A stretch of 64,000 nucleotides of DNA, taken from contig OZ026607.1 in assembly GCA_964020085.1 (NCBI GenBank), forward strand, positions 1,489,103 to 1,553,102, written 5' to 3'. The DNA comes from Micromussa lordhowensis (lineage: Eukaryota > Cnidaria > Anthozoa > Scleractinia > Lobophylliidae). Position numbers and translations under genes: made by a program. Of this stretch, positions 47,698 to 59,690 are shown one piece after another. The first letter of the stretch is position 1. Each line of letters begins with the position of its first letter. Below the pieces are notes generated by a model that was not told the DNA's origin, made no database searches, and saw nothing but the letters and a program-made list of their open reading frames with translations.

Positions 47698-48048
47698 GTG
47701 CGCGCGGTTTTTTTTTTCGGCTAGCTAGATTCATTACGGTTACGCTCGACGGACAAAAAAATAAGAAGTACTCGTTGTCTAGTTATCAGGTAGACAAAAA
47801 CTAGTAACTCGATGGCCATCGTCAGAACTTGACAAATAATTGTTGTATTGTAGTTTTTGTGGATCCATTATAATACAGGTGTTATTGTAGAGGCCTTATT
47901 ACAGTGTACTTATTTTAAACCAATGGCGTCACAAAATTTAAATGGTCTGGGGGCAGTCTTGCAGATTTTGTTAGTAAAAATGAGCTCGATACCTCGCGCT
48001 ACAAAAACGCGGACTCATTTGGGCCTACGCGGGCGAACCCCTCAATGA

Positions 48049-48580
48049 GAATACAATGTAGACTAGATCACCTCTTTGTTTCAAATCAACCGAGTAATGG
48101 AATTTGCGAGAGCAAAATAATCCCAAATATTTCTTCTGACCACTCTGCAGTCGCCCTCACCATATTGCACCCTTTGATTCAATTGAATGGAACTTCTTCA
48201 AAAATGCCTTGCACAAAACCTCCAGCAGTGGATCAGCGTGTTCTATAAAGACATTTCCAGTTGTGCCTCTAAACACGTGTCCGTCAGGGTTGTCCCCTTT
48301 CAGGCATACTCTTTGTTATCGGCTATGGCGCTTCTTGCTCAAAGAAAAGACTCTTAAAAAGACATCAAGGGCATACATTTCCTGGGAAATGAAGAGGTCA
48401 AGCTCTCGCGATATGCTGATGACAAAATGACTGCCCTTCTTGCCGATGTCCAGTCAGTTTCTAGCTTCTTTCACTTACTCTCGCTGTTTGAAAAGTGTTC
48501 TGGCCTAAAAATAAATCAAGCAAAATCAGAAATGCTGGGCTGGGCTCCATTTGGGCTCCATTTGCCATAGCAAAGACGAA
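48049..48580 (+). pseudogene. Wreck of an L1-like LINE (endonuclease end plus RT palm)
   Basis: The first piece (about 48055-48170) reads RLDHLFVSN ... IIPNISSDHSAVALTI, the end of an apurinic-type endonuclease domain with the SDH motif. After an internal deletion, 48357-48560 reads IKGIHFLGNEEVKLSRYADD ... FEKCSGLKINQAKSEML, the palm of an L1-type reverse transcriptase including the YADD centre. Everything between is missing, and frames change, so it is inactive. Confidence 0.7.
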
Positions 48581-48639
48581 ATTTGCAACCTCGGAGTATG
48601 ACTCGATTATTCCAAACGATTTGACCGGGTACCGGCGAA

Positions 48640-48852
48640 TTGAATGCGGGGACCAGTAACACTGTGATGATCCAGCATGCCATCCAGGGGGGGAGCATCA
48701 TGACGCAGAAACCGGAGAAATTCAATGTTCAGTTCTGTCTGTCAGAGGAGTTAAAAGACCAATGCATCGCCGTCTTTTTCATCAGCGATGTCTGCGACCC
48801 TAACCCCGGTCTGCTTCTGCGCAGCTCTAAAATCTGTGTCCAGCAAAAGTGA
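48640..48852 (+). other. Unrecognised open frame after the LINE wreck
   Basis: 70 codons containing VMIQHAIQGGSIMTQKPEKF and CLSEELKDQCIAVFFISDVC, with protein-like composition. There is no plausible intron border or partner exon. It could be part of a transposed gene fragment or of another element. I do not recognise it. Confidence 0.25.
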
Positions 48853-49562
48853 AAATTATCCGCGCATTTGTAAGCAGCGGAAGCGTGAGAAGCGCGTATG
48901 CGTGGGTTTGGTACTCCTCATGCGCACCCAGTCCACGCTATTTGACAACTTTACCGTTTAACGTCGAACAAATTACGCTTCATTCTACGTTGACTTTCCA
49001 GAAAATTAACGGCACCTTCCGGCCTATGTGGCGAATTTTAATTAAAGAATTCTGAAGACAGGTGTCTGTTTTAGGACCTTTTAGTCATCTGGAGTTTTCG
49101 TGGTGTTGTGGTGTTCAGTTTCGTACTACCGCCAACGCAATGTGAATAAAATGACCGCTTAAATATCCGGCATGTTGAGCTGACGCACAAAGTAGACGTG
49201 GGAGTTTGTTTAGTAGAGCTCTTTTCTAAAATTAGACTGAGCTCTAGATATGAACGAATAAATCAAATTGTTTGCTTTTCGCCAGTACCTCACTCCAATT
49301 TTTCCGTAAGAGAAATACTTGTAATCGGTTTCACAAAGTAGTAACTATGGCACCGGAATTAGTCACGGATAGAGCGGAAAATTTACGAGCATGATACACG
49401 GCATGATAAGGTCGCTGTAAATGTATATATTGCTTGGCTGGTACAGCGAAAATTTATCTGTTTCCCGCTCGCGCTAATATAACTCAGGCCCACTCGCTGT
49501 TGCTGTTGACTGCGCATGTGCAAATCGCGCCCTTAAACGGCAGTGTCGTTCGTATTGTAATA

Positions 49563-49800
49563 TTAGGGAGCTTAAGAAAACCATGACGACGACGGCAAAG
49601 AGAACGTCATCTTACAAAAGACAATAGCTGTGCACGTGCGTTATAAATCCTTGTACATTTCTTTGCCGTCCTCAGCAAAACAAGAACATGAAATGACCCG
49701 CAAGTTGTGCGTAGTCTGAGGAACGTGAACGACAACGGCTTATTTTCCGTTCCATTTGAAATTGAATGCTGTCGTTGCGTATTTAGCCTGACCACGTTTA
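49563..49800 (+). mobile_element. MITE of the GGGAGCTTAAG family, third copy
   Basis: TTAGGGAGCTTAAGAAAACC start, then AATAGCTGTGCACGTGCGTT and TTTGCCGTCCTC as in the copies at 12.3 and 13.4 kb. The right end is lost. Confidence 0.65.
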
Positions 49801-49869
49801 ACGTTTTGCCTTGTAAACACTCCAGGTAGACGGGTTAACCCTACCTGGAGAGTTACAAGGCAAAACGTT
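49800..49869. repeat. Hairpin, 70 bp
   Basis: AACGTTTTGCCTTGTAA with CTCCAGGTAG pairs with CTACCTGGAG and TTACAAGGCAAAACGTT. Confidence 0.75.
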
Positions 49870-51275
49870 CACCCGCCTGCCAGGGTAAACCTAGCATCCA
49901 GATAGGACAACCCACCTACCCGGGCAACCCTAGCTGCCTTGTAAACACGACGAAGATAAAAAGAGGAAATGTGCGAGTGCTAGGGTAACCCGCTTGCTAG
50001 AGTTTGTGGGGTTTTTTCCCCGGAGCCTCGTGCTGAGGTCTATTGTTTTAGGCTGAATTTTAATAGATCGAAATTGGCTTATTCGTGGTCTAAAGACTCT
50101 CGCGGAGTCTGAACATTTAATATCATGACCTATGTCATTTCGAAGCCTAGCATCGCGCTAGGTAAATAATATAATATCGAGGTTTCAGTTTTTCAAGGAA
50201 AAACGAAGTATTTCATTTTACTGAACAAAAAACTCCTGCCAAACCAACGATTAGGCTCAATTTCCGCGTCTCTCGCGAGTTGGAGGAGAGGAATGAAGCG
50301 GGCAGTGGCTAGTAATCGAGCCCTTGACCGAAAATTTATATATTCGTGATAAAATAATGGCATACAAATTTTTGCATATTAAACGTTATAGTGTTGAACT
50401 TATCTGTCATTCAAAACGGAACTAGTTGAACAAGTTGTTTATTCTGACAGGCGAAACACAAACATAAAGCCCAGCACAATGGAGGCCATCTCTTAAGAGC
50501 AGAAAATAATTATTTGTATATAAATAATTAAAGTACTGGTAAGTAGCATGCGTTAGTGCACGGATGAGTTACTGAGCAAACTTGCGAAACATTTGATAGC
50601 GGTAGCTGACGAAGACACCGCTTCCTTTACCACTCTGTTGCCATCTGAAACAACAAATGATGGTTAGCGTTGAGCTCGGTGGAAAACGAAACAGCTGTTT
50701 CTCAGGCAGACACAATTAAACGAGCTAACACGCTGAAAAAAAACGAATTGTGTTCCTCTAATGCGGGAGTTTTAATGGCATTCCGGAGACTGTCTATTTA
50801 ATTAAAAACCACATAGTAAAAAGAACAGCATTGTTCTTTTTGCGTCTGATACTGATTCAGTCCAGCTTTAATTGGGTTTGAGGCCGGAACATCTTCAGAC
50901 CGTGCTTTAGCGGAAATCGTTTTCAAAACTGAAAAGTTGAAGACAAAGTAAACAAAAACCTGAGGCCGAAAATAACTGTTCGAAATTGAAATCTAATAGC
51001 TTCAACGATCTGCATCACCCAAACACAGGAAACGCAATGCGCAAACATTTTGAGTATTTCAGCCGTTTAGGAAATATCGGAAACGAGTTTGTGTTTACGT
51101 TAAGAGAGACAATCGCCTATTGTGTCAAATCATATATCAACATCGACGCTATTTATATCCATTGTTTTGTATTCCAACTCGTGACGTCACAGCTCTCTCT
51201 CTCTCTGAAGGTTCACCGCAAGCGGACATATTGTAGCGCTTTCGCAAGTTGGTTAACATTATTGTTCTGATAGCG

Positions 51276-54200
51276 ATGGCAACACACAGCTTCTCGACCT
51301 TAATTTTATTTACTGTGGGATTTGTTTTGACCATTGACGTTTCATTTCGCGACAGGAGATTCTTCATTCAAGGTAAGGTTAGACGTCTAACCGAGAAACC
51401 ACGGAGGAAGATTCCAAACCTGCGACGTGTATAAAATTAGTTTACCACACAACTCGTTATTAGTGGGAAAGTCTTTGAAATTTCGTCGTTCAACACGCTA
51501 ATTAATTCGACCGACTGTGTTTCACTTCAAACTGACTGGCCCTTTTGTATTTGTTCTAGGTGCGTCAGGTTTAAGCGAGAAAGATTTGGTTGAATATGTC
51601 CTGGATAATACCAATCCTAACGTCCGTCCAGTGAAGACGCCATCTGAGACAGTGAACGTCACACTGGATATTACTTTTCATGGCGTGATCGACATGGTAA
51701 GCAATATTTTATTTTCTCTCAGTATATGTATTATATAGTTCCGTGAAGCTATTGCGCTGTTCCGTTAGAAATCAGCTTGGCGACTGAGAAATAAGCTTGA
51801 CGTCAGAACAACTTCCTGTTTTCAAAAGATTTCAGCAAGTTGTCTGCATTCTTGAAGTAGCGTTATGCTTCACAGACAGTTATGTGCGATCAGTTGGAGC
51901 GAACAGAACTATTTCAAACTAAACATTCATTGATTTTTGATTAATGGACTGCGCTTTGCCGCTTTTCAGAAGATCCGTACAATTTCAGGAGAGCCGTGTT
52001 GAAGTCGCGCATTTCTTCGTGCTAAGACCACTACATAATGTCTCTAGTTTCCTTGATATTTAACAGAAACATGTGAGATTCTCATGCAGGTATTATCTTA
52101 CATGTTTTAAGGTACCAGCCTTGCAATATTGCATATTGTCTAGATTTTTAACAAAAAAGTGAAAAAAAAACACAGTAATTTTCATAACATTTGATAAGCG
52201 ACCAGGGCCCGCTGCCATTTCGATTAGTACAATAGTAGTAGTTGTCAGAACATGTCAGTGTACAATTGTTAAGTCGTTTCTAATGCCTCCGTTGAGGCTA
52301 AAGTTCAATTTTTCCAACGGCTTGATATAGCTGGTTTAATAAGGTGAGTGTTTTTTTTTCTTTACTTTTATCGCAACAAAACTGCCATTTTTGAAACTAA
52401 TCTTGAAAAGAACGTGCGCTCTTTGTCGTCATAGATAAACATTACGCTTACGAATTAGTAAGTGACGCATTTCGGAGTGCGAGATAAAACTATTTATTTA
52501 AATTATCCATTTGGATAAAGAATATGTCATTTAAAAGCAATCGCCTAGTTAGAAGCACCTGTTGGTTTGTGTGCATACACACTTAGCTTGTTCGGAGTGC
52601 TTCTCAGTTTATTTTTGGAAACGTTTGAAAAGTTTCACAAATATTTCCCCAGAAACGAACCATGGCGAAGCATCAAAGTGAACGCTGACACATCATTGAT
52701 CATAAGCGTTTGGTCATGAAATATTTACAGCATTTTAATCACAGTGACTTTGCAATATCTGTACTCTTCTTTAGGCAGTTTAAGCAGATGATTTAAAATT
52801 CACCCAGATAAAAAAAGTTTTCATTTTCGTGATATGTTTGTTAACTTCAGTCGAGGCCTTTCCTTTGATATATTTGTCCATTAAATGTTTTAGTGTTGAC
52901 TCGGATGCAATTAAATCGCAAGATTATGCAATCGCATGGGTTCCTCTCGTTTATGGTTACGTATGAGGTATTAAATCGTTCAATTTTTCCATGCGATTTT
53001 GAATAAGGAACTTACCAATGTTTTTTCAGTTAAATTGAGTTTTCAACTGAAATTTCACAACAAATATCAGAACAAAAGATTCGTGCGCACATCGCGTGCA
53101 TGGCTACAATACAACAAAACCGAAGTTTACACTTGTTCACGTGTTATATCAAAAGCGCACATTCGTTTAAATCTCCTCATAACGAAACCCAGCTCTCAAA
53201 CGAAATGATAAGAACCATCTGGCGATAATTCATGATGGCTAAATTACCACGCCATGGATCTTTTAATTACGTGGCCGCTTTACACGCATCCAATCAATTC
53301 CTTTTTTGCGTAGACACATACCTACAATGCTTACAAAGGTCAATGAGGTGAGATGAACTGCCAGTTCTTTGTAAAAGATTTTTGAAATTGAACAACGACC
53401 TGAAGAGCCTTTGTTCGTAGACTGTAAGCTAACAAAAGGTTTTGTTAACTTATGTAAATTATTCACAAACATACTAAACAGAGCACTGAAAATATTCGCC
53501 GTTATTGGGGTCGGAAGTCGTCTGGAACTGAATATTTGACCTTCTATAGACGTTTTATCAAGGTTACTGATCTAAAGAAAGATTTCGCTACGCTTGGCAA
53601 AAACGAAACACAAACAAAAACAATCTAGAAGCATATTTTGAAATAATTTGGAGCATATTTTGGACTTTCCGTTATTCCGTATTTAAATTGTTTGGAAATG
53701 TTTGTTTTTGAACCCGATGTTGCATGAGATTTTTTGAATCATTGTTTAGTCTGGACTTAAAAGAAAAAGAAGAGGAAATCACACTAAAATTCGTCCGACA
53801 ACACATTTCAGCCTAACACGAGCTGTGTGAGTTACGTAACAAAACAAAGTACAGTCGAACTCCTATTAATAACCGGCTACCCCTATTAGGCAGCTAGTAA
53901 TTAAAGTCCCGATGAGGGATTTTCTATTGTGTTACTTCTATTAAAGCGGCCAGCCCTCTTTTAGCGGTCACTATATATCATTTCCCTGAGGGACACCGGT
54001 TAATGCGGAATGGACTGTAGAACGAATTACGGCTTGTGGTTTAGTGTTATTAAATTACTTTGGTGGCGAGAATCGCTTGGTGGCATCTTCGTTGGTGTAG
54101 CCCGTGTACAGCCGCCCTCTCCCCTCAAAACTCGGGGCTGACTCGTTGGTGGTGAGGTGACCGTACAACGTTTTGCTAAGTAACAATAACCTCCATAAAA

Positions 54201-57200
54201 CTCCTGAAACTAAGGAAAACTAATTATCTTCACCTCTAACCGGTGTTTCTAACGGTGAGCATGGAAAAAAGTGATTTGTTTAGGCCACTTCCACACTACA
54301 CCGGAGGAATTTGAAAACGCAGCTTTATTTCTACGGTTAGGCCTACCGTCCACACTAATCCGTCACGAAAACGGAGCTTTTCGAAAACGCTCTTCAAACC
54401 GAAGGAATTTGAAAACGCCCGCTCATCGTTTTTGTGTGGACAGAAAGCATTTTAAAAACGGAGATTTTCGAAAACGAAGTCGCGATAATCATGCGATTTC
54501 CCTGCCCGAATTTTTCTCAAACACAAATCCTAAATGGCCAGTGATGTTGCGTTTTTAAATTCCTCCGGCCTCCATTTTCAAATGGCGTGGTGTGGACCGC
54601 GGGACCTTGGAGCTCACGTTAGCTCAGACGTTGAAATCAAATATTCGCATTATAATCAGTTTCCCGAGCCTCGTTAAAAACATGCGGCGTTGGGTAGTTT
54701 TTACACATTTGAGTTTCATGGCTCTAATACGTGAAATTATTTTCAGTCGAATTTCACTTGTTTTCTGATAGAAAACTATAGAAAACTAAAATTTCTTTCG
54801 ACAGAAAGTTAGAATAAGTTATTAGCCCTCAATTTAGCGAACTACTTTTCAATATTCAAACTGAGTGTGAAGGATATTTCACGCTGTGCTAAATGAAAAT
54901 TTTCAAGAACAAAGAAGGCCTACTTAATTTCATTTTTTTTCTGCAGCTATCCGACATGTATCGACATGTAAGCAACTAGAAACACCTAGCTTTTACATAA
55001 GAATAGTATTTATTGTTCAAAAAGGCAATGAAATTCCTACTCTATTTTATGATGTACATTTTACCTGTGTTTGGCTACTTCTCATCCACAACTTTTTGTC
55101 TGCAATGAGATCGTAAGTTTGGGCGCCATCTTTGATAGTGCAGTATTTTCCACGAAATGATCGCAGGCTCGGTTTTCATGTTGTTAACCGCTGGCGTCTT
55201 TTAGAGCGGTTCATTTGCAGAAAGCGTGACAGTGACCAAGATGTGGTGTTTTGTTAAAGGTTTGTCACAGCCTCCGGCGAAAAAGAAAAAACCTAAAAGT
55301 GAAACTCAAACAGGAGCCGTTGCCCACGAGGAAAAACGTAAACATACCTTCTTGCCTTCATGGCAAAAGGACATTTTATTCCCGAAGTTACCGAGTCTCA
55401 GTCCACATCCCAAACAAATACATCAGGGGGCAAAATGTTTTGTGAAATCTGCAAAACAGCATCTCAAACAGACAAGTTACACACGGTTTTTCACTATCCT
55501 TTCTTTAGTTCTGCACTCTTGTCTGGACAACCCAAAAATTGGAACCGGGCAAGTAGGCCATCAGGCCGCTTACTCGCCCGGCTGACGACTCAGAAAAAAA
55601 TTAATATGGATCCCTGTGTATATATCTGAGAGACTAACTGCTTAAAGTTCATGAAGCGATCTCGACACACGCTTCTTACTGCTTCCATAGGAAGGTTTCT
55701 AATAACTATTCTATTAGAGTCGAAGAGAACTCTGACAAAAATCAATAGCATGGTTTAACTTTAATTTTCAAATGTTCTAATACTAACCATTAATTGGGTA
55801 GAGTATTGTAATCACCTTTGGCTCTGCCTCACTAATCGTAACTAACATTAATTTTTAAAGGTTTCAAAATGTTTTTTTATTCCAGTTATTAATCCAGCAT
55901 TTCATCACAAACTGTTCAGTACTTGACATGCATCAAGTTAAGGCGGGGGTAAACGTGAAGGCTGTTTTGAGGTCGCTTAACACGGCCTTTCTGTCAATAT
56001 CTCGGTCACGTTTCAAGCGACACTAAATCTCTCTGCTTATCTCATTAACCACTGTTTGGCGGTTTTGTGTAAATGTTTTGGTGATTTTGGGGCATTTTGG
56101 GAGATACATTTTTTTTCTCAAAGGATAGGTTAAATTGAGGAAAATATGAAATGTTGAAGATTTGATGGATTTGGAAAATTGAAATTTGAAGTGAAGAATT
56201 AGTAGACGGATACCAAACAGTTCCCTAGCAACCTGGGGGTCTCTTTTGCGGGAATCAACTGTCTGGTAGTGTTTCCAACCCATCTTAATCCTAACAATTT
56301 CCTTTTTTATATCACTTCAAATTTCACGCCTATTCATGTTTACCCCCGCCTTAACAATAATGTCTCATTATGTATATGAACTAATTACTAACAAAACTTA
56401 AAATTAACCCGCTAACTGCAACATTGTTCAATTTTCATTCCAGGACGAAAAATTTCAAATTCTCACTAGTAGTGTTTGGGTCAGGCAGGTAAGTCCTGGA
56501 ATCGAGTCAACTCGTTCCCAGGTCCTCTCTCCATCCTTAATCGGTCTGTACAATTTGCGTGAGTCTACGGAACTGGTGATCAGCGGAGAGCCAACAAGTC
56601 CAATTTTTCAGAGAGAATGGCGAGAGGTCTGGGAACGAGTGAAATTTTGCATGTTTTTAAACCTAAGTTATTACTTTTCCAGGACGAAAAACATCAAATT
56701 CTAACAACAGACATCTGGGTAAGGCAGGTAAGACTAATATTACCAAACATTTTAAGGCGTATATAGTGGGACAGGAGGGCTTAGTGTTTCAATGAAGCAG
56801 ATTCAGATCCAGCTTTGGGTTTAAGTGTGTACACTGAAATTCTTCATTTTGCATGGCATGGCATGGGGCAAATGAAACGAAACTGCAGAGCCTATTTATG
56901 AGAATTCCAGCACTGTTTATGCTAAACCAAGGATTCTCAGCGATGCACTTCTTAGCCTTTTCTGAGTTTTTTCACGAATACATGGTATAAAAGTGGGATC
57001 TTTCAACCAAATTTTCACTCGTTCAGAATGCCTTCCTCTCTACACCAAGTAAAACTGATAGTCGCGATGCTTTCTAACTAAAAAAGGATTCCGTAAATGA
57101 TTTTGAGACTGCTGTCTTCCTCTGAATTTTATATTCAATATTCTCTGTGCGAAAAGTAAAGGATTGGAAGTGACCCGTAGGTGCAGGAGTCCCTTTCCAA

Positions 57201-59392
57201 GAAACAGTGCATTAGGTTTCCAAACAATAGTGCAATCACACAGAAGTATGATGGAAGATGAATTATTGTTTATGTCCTCAGGAATGGACCAATCATCTGA
57301 TACATTGGAAACCTGGTGACTATGGAGGAGTAAAACATATCTCGTTAGATTCTTCCCAAATATGGCAACCAGACATGGTCTTGTATAACAAGTAAGTGTT
57401 GATTCTGTGCCAGTCGCTGTTATGAGTCGGCAGGCCGAACTCACGCATGATAGATCTGTGGCAAACCAGAAGCTGAAAATCCTAATTACGCTGATTTAAG
57501 CGCCACTCAGATATCGATAGCGAGCTTAACATGTCCGGTCATCAAGGGTTTCTTCCTATCGATTGTTTGAGATATCTGACTAGCTCAACGCTAAATTTAA
57601 ACAAACAGCAACAATCTTAGTACCACCTTGCACAGCATATCTAACAGTACCACATGAAAGTACTGCTCAATAGCTATAATATGAATGGTCACACACTAGG
57701 GTTTTATCCGTAGACGTAAAGTTTAGATAAGCAGAATTACTCAACGGAATTGTGTCAACTTAGGGTTTCATCCGCAGACTTAAAAGATAGAACTACCTTG
57801 TACAGCATACTAAACAGCACTACAAGAAAATTACGCCCAACAGTTTTATTTTGGTCACATTCTCAATTTCATCGTCATCATCATCAATCCCAGTTCCACA
57901 CCTGGGAAGACGATTCTAAGCTTAGAATAAGGTTAACTAAGGTTTCATTCAGAATTACAAGTTAGAACCAGCAACAACCAACACGAAAGCACTGCTCAAT
58001 AGCTTTCATTTGAATGGTCACACACTAGAGTTTCATCCACAGACTTGAAAGTTAGAACCACCTTGTACAGCATAATAAACAGTACCACATGAAAGTACTG
58101 CTCAATAGCTTACATTTGAATGGTCACACACTAGAGTTTCATCCACAGACTTGAACGTTAGAACCGCAATGCACAGCAAAATAAACAGATAATGCTCAGT
58201 CTCCTTCTTTCTTTACATTTACAGCGTTTTTGAAGAGTTTGATGGCAGAATGGATAACGTCAAGACACGTATTCGCGTGCGACATGACGGCTATTGTTAC
58301 TGGGCAGCACCTTTCATCTTTAAGACATCCTGCCCGTTTGATGTGCGGGATTTCCCGTTTGACGCGCAGCAGTGTGAACTCAAGTTCGGGTCATGGCAAT
58401 TCCACATGGGGCAACTCGATTTGATCCGAAAGCGGGATGTGGCACCTTTAGCAAAGGAGAGAGTTGACAATGGCGAGTGGAATGTTACTACGATCAAAGT
58501 AGAAAAAAATGTCATCGTGTACGCGTGTTGTCCGGACGAGAAGTACCCCGATATTACATTCATCATAAATCTCAAAAGACGCTCGTTATTTTACACTTAC
58601 AATCTGATCATCCCGAATTTTCTCATAGCTCTTCTTGCCTTCTTTTCTTTCTACATCCCTGTTGAGTGCGGTGAGAGAATCTCGTTTGTGATCACCGTGT
58701 TGTTGAGCATGACCGTGTTCTTGCTGTTAGTGGCCGAGAGCATTCCTCCCACTTCAGAAGCGGTCCCAGTCATTGGAATGTACTACACCAGCTCCATCAT
58801 AGAAGTGGCCCTTGCGCTAGTGGCCACTGGAATTAGTTTAAAGGTTTACTACAGTTATCTGTACGGCAAGGGTTTATCACCTAGGCTACGACGATTCCTT
58901 TTCGATCGCCTTGCGCCCCTGCTATACGTTGACACTAAACTCGCAGGGGGGAGTGAACCTCTTAAAAACAAATCATGCAATCCTTTTAGCTTTCTTAAAA
59001 AGCTCAAACAAAGGTCCTCACAGGACAGTGACATTTCCATGTACAGTGTTGGTGAAAATCCAGCAAAACTTGCGAATGGTGTGTCCAGCTTGGACAAAAA
59101 CGAGGTTAAGTTACTCTCAGTCGATGTCAGAACTACGCTTAGTGACGAGTTGCTGGAACCAACAATAGAGTTACCAGTCCAGGAATTAAGACAAAGGTGC
59201 AAGAGATCTTCTATGACTTCTGAACTTCAGACAATCACCTCTGCTGTGAAAGATCAAAAGGATTCTGAAAAGCAGGCAGCAGAATGCAGGATTGCAGCAG
59301 CCATTGTGGATCGAGCTTTCATGGTTTTGTTTATTTTGGTGTTTTGTGTGTCGACCCTGGTCATCCTCCTTTTACCTTTCATCAGGAAGTGA
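51276..59392 (+). CDS. Nicotinic-receptor-like Cys-loop channel, alpha-type subunit
   Basis: Exons 51276-51372, 51560-51696, one of 56444-56488 or 56683-56727, 57282-57391 and 58225-59392 join in phase into 518 residues. A signal peptide is followed by the ligand-binding domain: loop D Trp90 in WVRQEW, loop A WQPDMVLYNN, the Cys-loop Cys166-Cys180 with exactly 13 residues between, loop B Trp187 in GSWQF, and loop C with Tyr229 and vicinal Cys231-Cys232, the mark of an alpha subunit. Four membrane helices follow. The CGERISFVITVLLSMTVFLL M2 region has the Glu typical of cation channels. The large M3-M4 loop is in the same last exon. The ligand is probably acetylcholine or a related amine; not proven. 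Exon sizes 45 and 110 match the classical nicotinic gene plan, while the later exons have fused. Confidence 0.92.
53849..54018. mobile_element. MITE-like element with 25-bp inverted ends (pogo/Tigger style)
   Basis: TACAGTCGAACTCCTATTAA at the left and CCGGTTAATGCGGAATGGAC then TGTA at the right form imperfect inverted ends with TA borders. Inside are AAAGCGGCCAGCCCTC and TTTAGCGGTCAC. It lies in the receptor's large second intron. Confidence 0.6.
54280..54600. repeat. Repeat rich in GAAAACG words
   Basis: CCACACTACACCGGAGGAAT, CGTCCACACTAATCCG, TTTTCGAAAACG repeated, and an inverted TTCCTCCGG ... GGTGTGGACC at the right end. Probable non-autonomous DNA element. The 95-codon frame across it is a by-product. 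Confidence 0.5.
55226..55560 (+). pseudogene. Zinc-finger-like fragment (TTF/hAT style), frames shifted
   Basis: One frame reads WCFVKGLSQPPAKKKK ... EEKRKHTFLPSWQ; another, further on, reads GGKMFCEICKTASQTD. Together they resemble the start of ZMYM/TTF-type zinc-finger proteins and hAT transposases (basic stretch, TFLPSW, then FCEIC). The change of frame and lack of the remainder mark it as a relic. It lies in the receptor's second intron. Confidence 0.35.
56444..56488 (+). other. Receptor exon 3, version a (loop D)
   Basis: 45 bases between TTCCAG and GTAAGT, phase 0 on both sides, encoding DEKFQILTSSVWVRQ. It contains the loop D Trp of the agonist site. Confidence 0.88.
56512..56640. repeat. 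GGGAACGAG-family element between exons 3a and 3b
   Basis: ACTCGTTCCCAGGTCCTCTC at the left and GCGAGAGGTCTGGGAACGAG at the right form the inverted ends. It makes up most of the short intron between the twin exons. Confidence 0.65.
56683..56727 (+). other. Receptor exon 3, version b (loop D)
   Basis: 45 bases between TTTTCCAG and GTAAGA, phase 0 on both sides, encoding DEKHQILTTDIWVRQ. It differs from version a at F/H, S/T, S/D and V/I, all before the loop D Trp. Confidence 0.88.
57610..58190 (+). repeat. Minisatellite, unit about 105-110 bp, in receptor intron
   Basis: Four to five diverged units containing CCACCTTGTACAGCATAATA, AAGTACTGCTCAATAGCTTA, GAATGGTCACACACTAGAGT and TTCATCCACAGACTTGAAAG. 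The last two complete units are nearly identical; the second is heavily changed. Confidence 0.75.
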
Positions 59393-59596
59393 TGACATTC
59401 AGTCACAACGAGTGGTATATGTTGCGTGACTCACGTGACAGAAATGCCTGGCTATAGTCGCGTAGAAGAAAATTACCATACAAATTGTGTGAACTTACTC
59501 TGAGTGTAGGTAGTCACGCAGAACACAAATACCTAGCTCATGAGATCGAAGTTATTGTTGTGCTTGGCGTGATTTAAATAGACCAAATGCAGCCAA

Positions 59597-59690
59597 AAGC
59601 AATAGACCTCAGCACGAAGCTCCTGAAAATAACTACAGAGTTTGTGGGGTTTATTCCTAGGAGTCTCGTGCTGAGGTCTATTGCTTTAAG
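59597..59690. repeat. Hairpin, relative near 50.02 kb
   Basis: AGCAATAGACCTCAGCACGA and TCGTGCTGAGGTCTATTGCT are perfect reverse complements. GAGTTTGTGGGGTTTATTCC inside recurs near 49995. Confidence 0.8.

Larger units (their letters stand above)
45012..47988 (+). repeat. Segmental duplication, copy B
   Basis: Same order of blocks as copy A (35518-42513) but compact: small ORF, conserved promoter-proximal text (ATCGCAGATAGCCGCACTCA vs GTCGCAGATAGCTGCACTCA), signal-peptide exon, short intron, main exon, 3' UTR and downstream block. Confidence 0.75.
49063..51270. other. Intergenic region upstream of the receptor gene
   Basis: It holds a MITE relative (49563-49800), a hairpin (49800-49869) and a fragment GCCTCGTGCTGAGGTCTATT near 50023 that recurs at 59665. 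No gene supported. The receptor promoter must lie in its right part, but no clear TATA or initiator was seen. Confidence 0.45.

Noticed and set aside
56444..56727. The two receptor exons as parts of a tandem receptor gene duplication
   Set aside because: Only the 45-base exon is repeated; no other receptor exon has a second copy in the window.
57040..57444. A 134-codon minus-strand frame over receptor exon 4
   Set aside because: Antisense to a well-supported exon; no protein-like features.
57610..58190. A CRISPR-like array
   Set aside because: The units are head-to-tail 105-110 bp minisatellite copies without unique spacers, in an animal intron.
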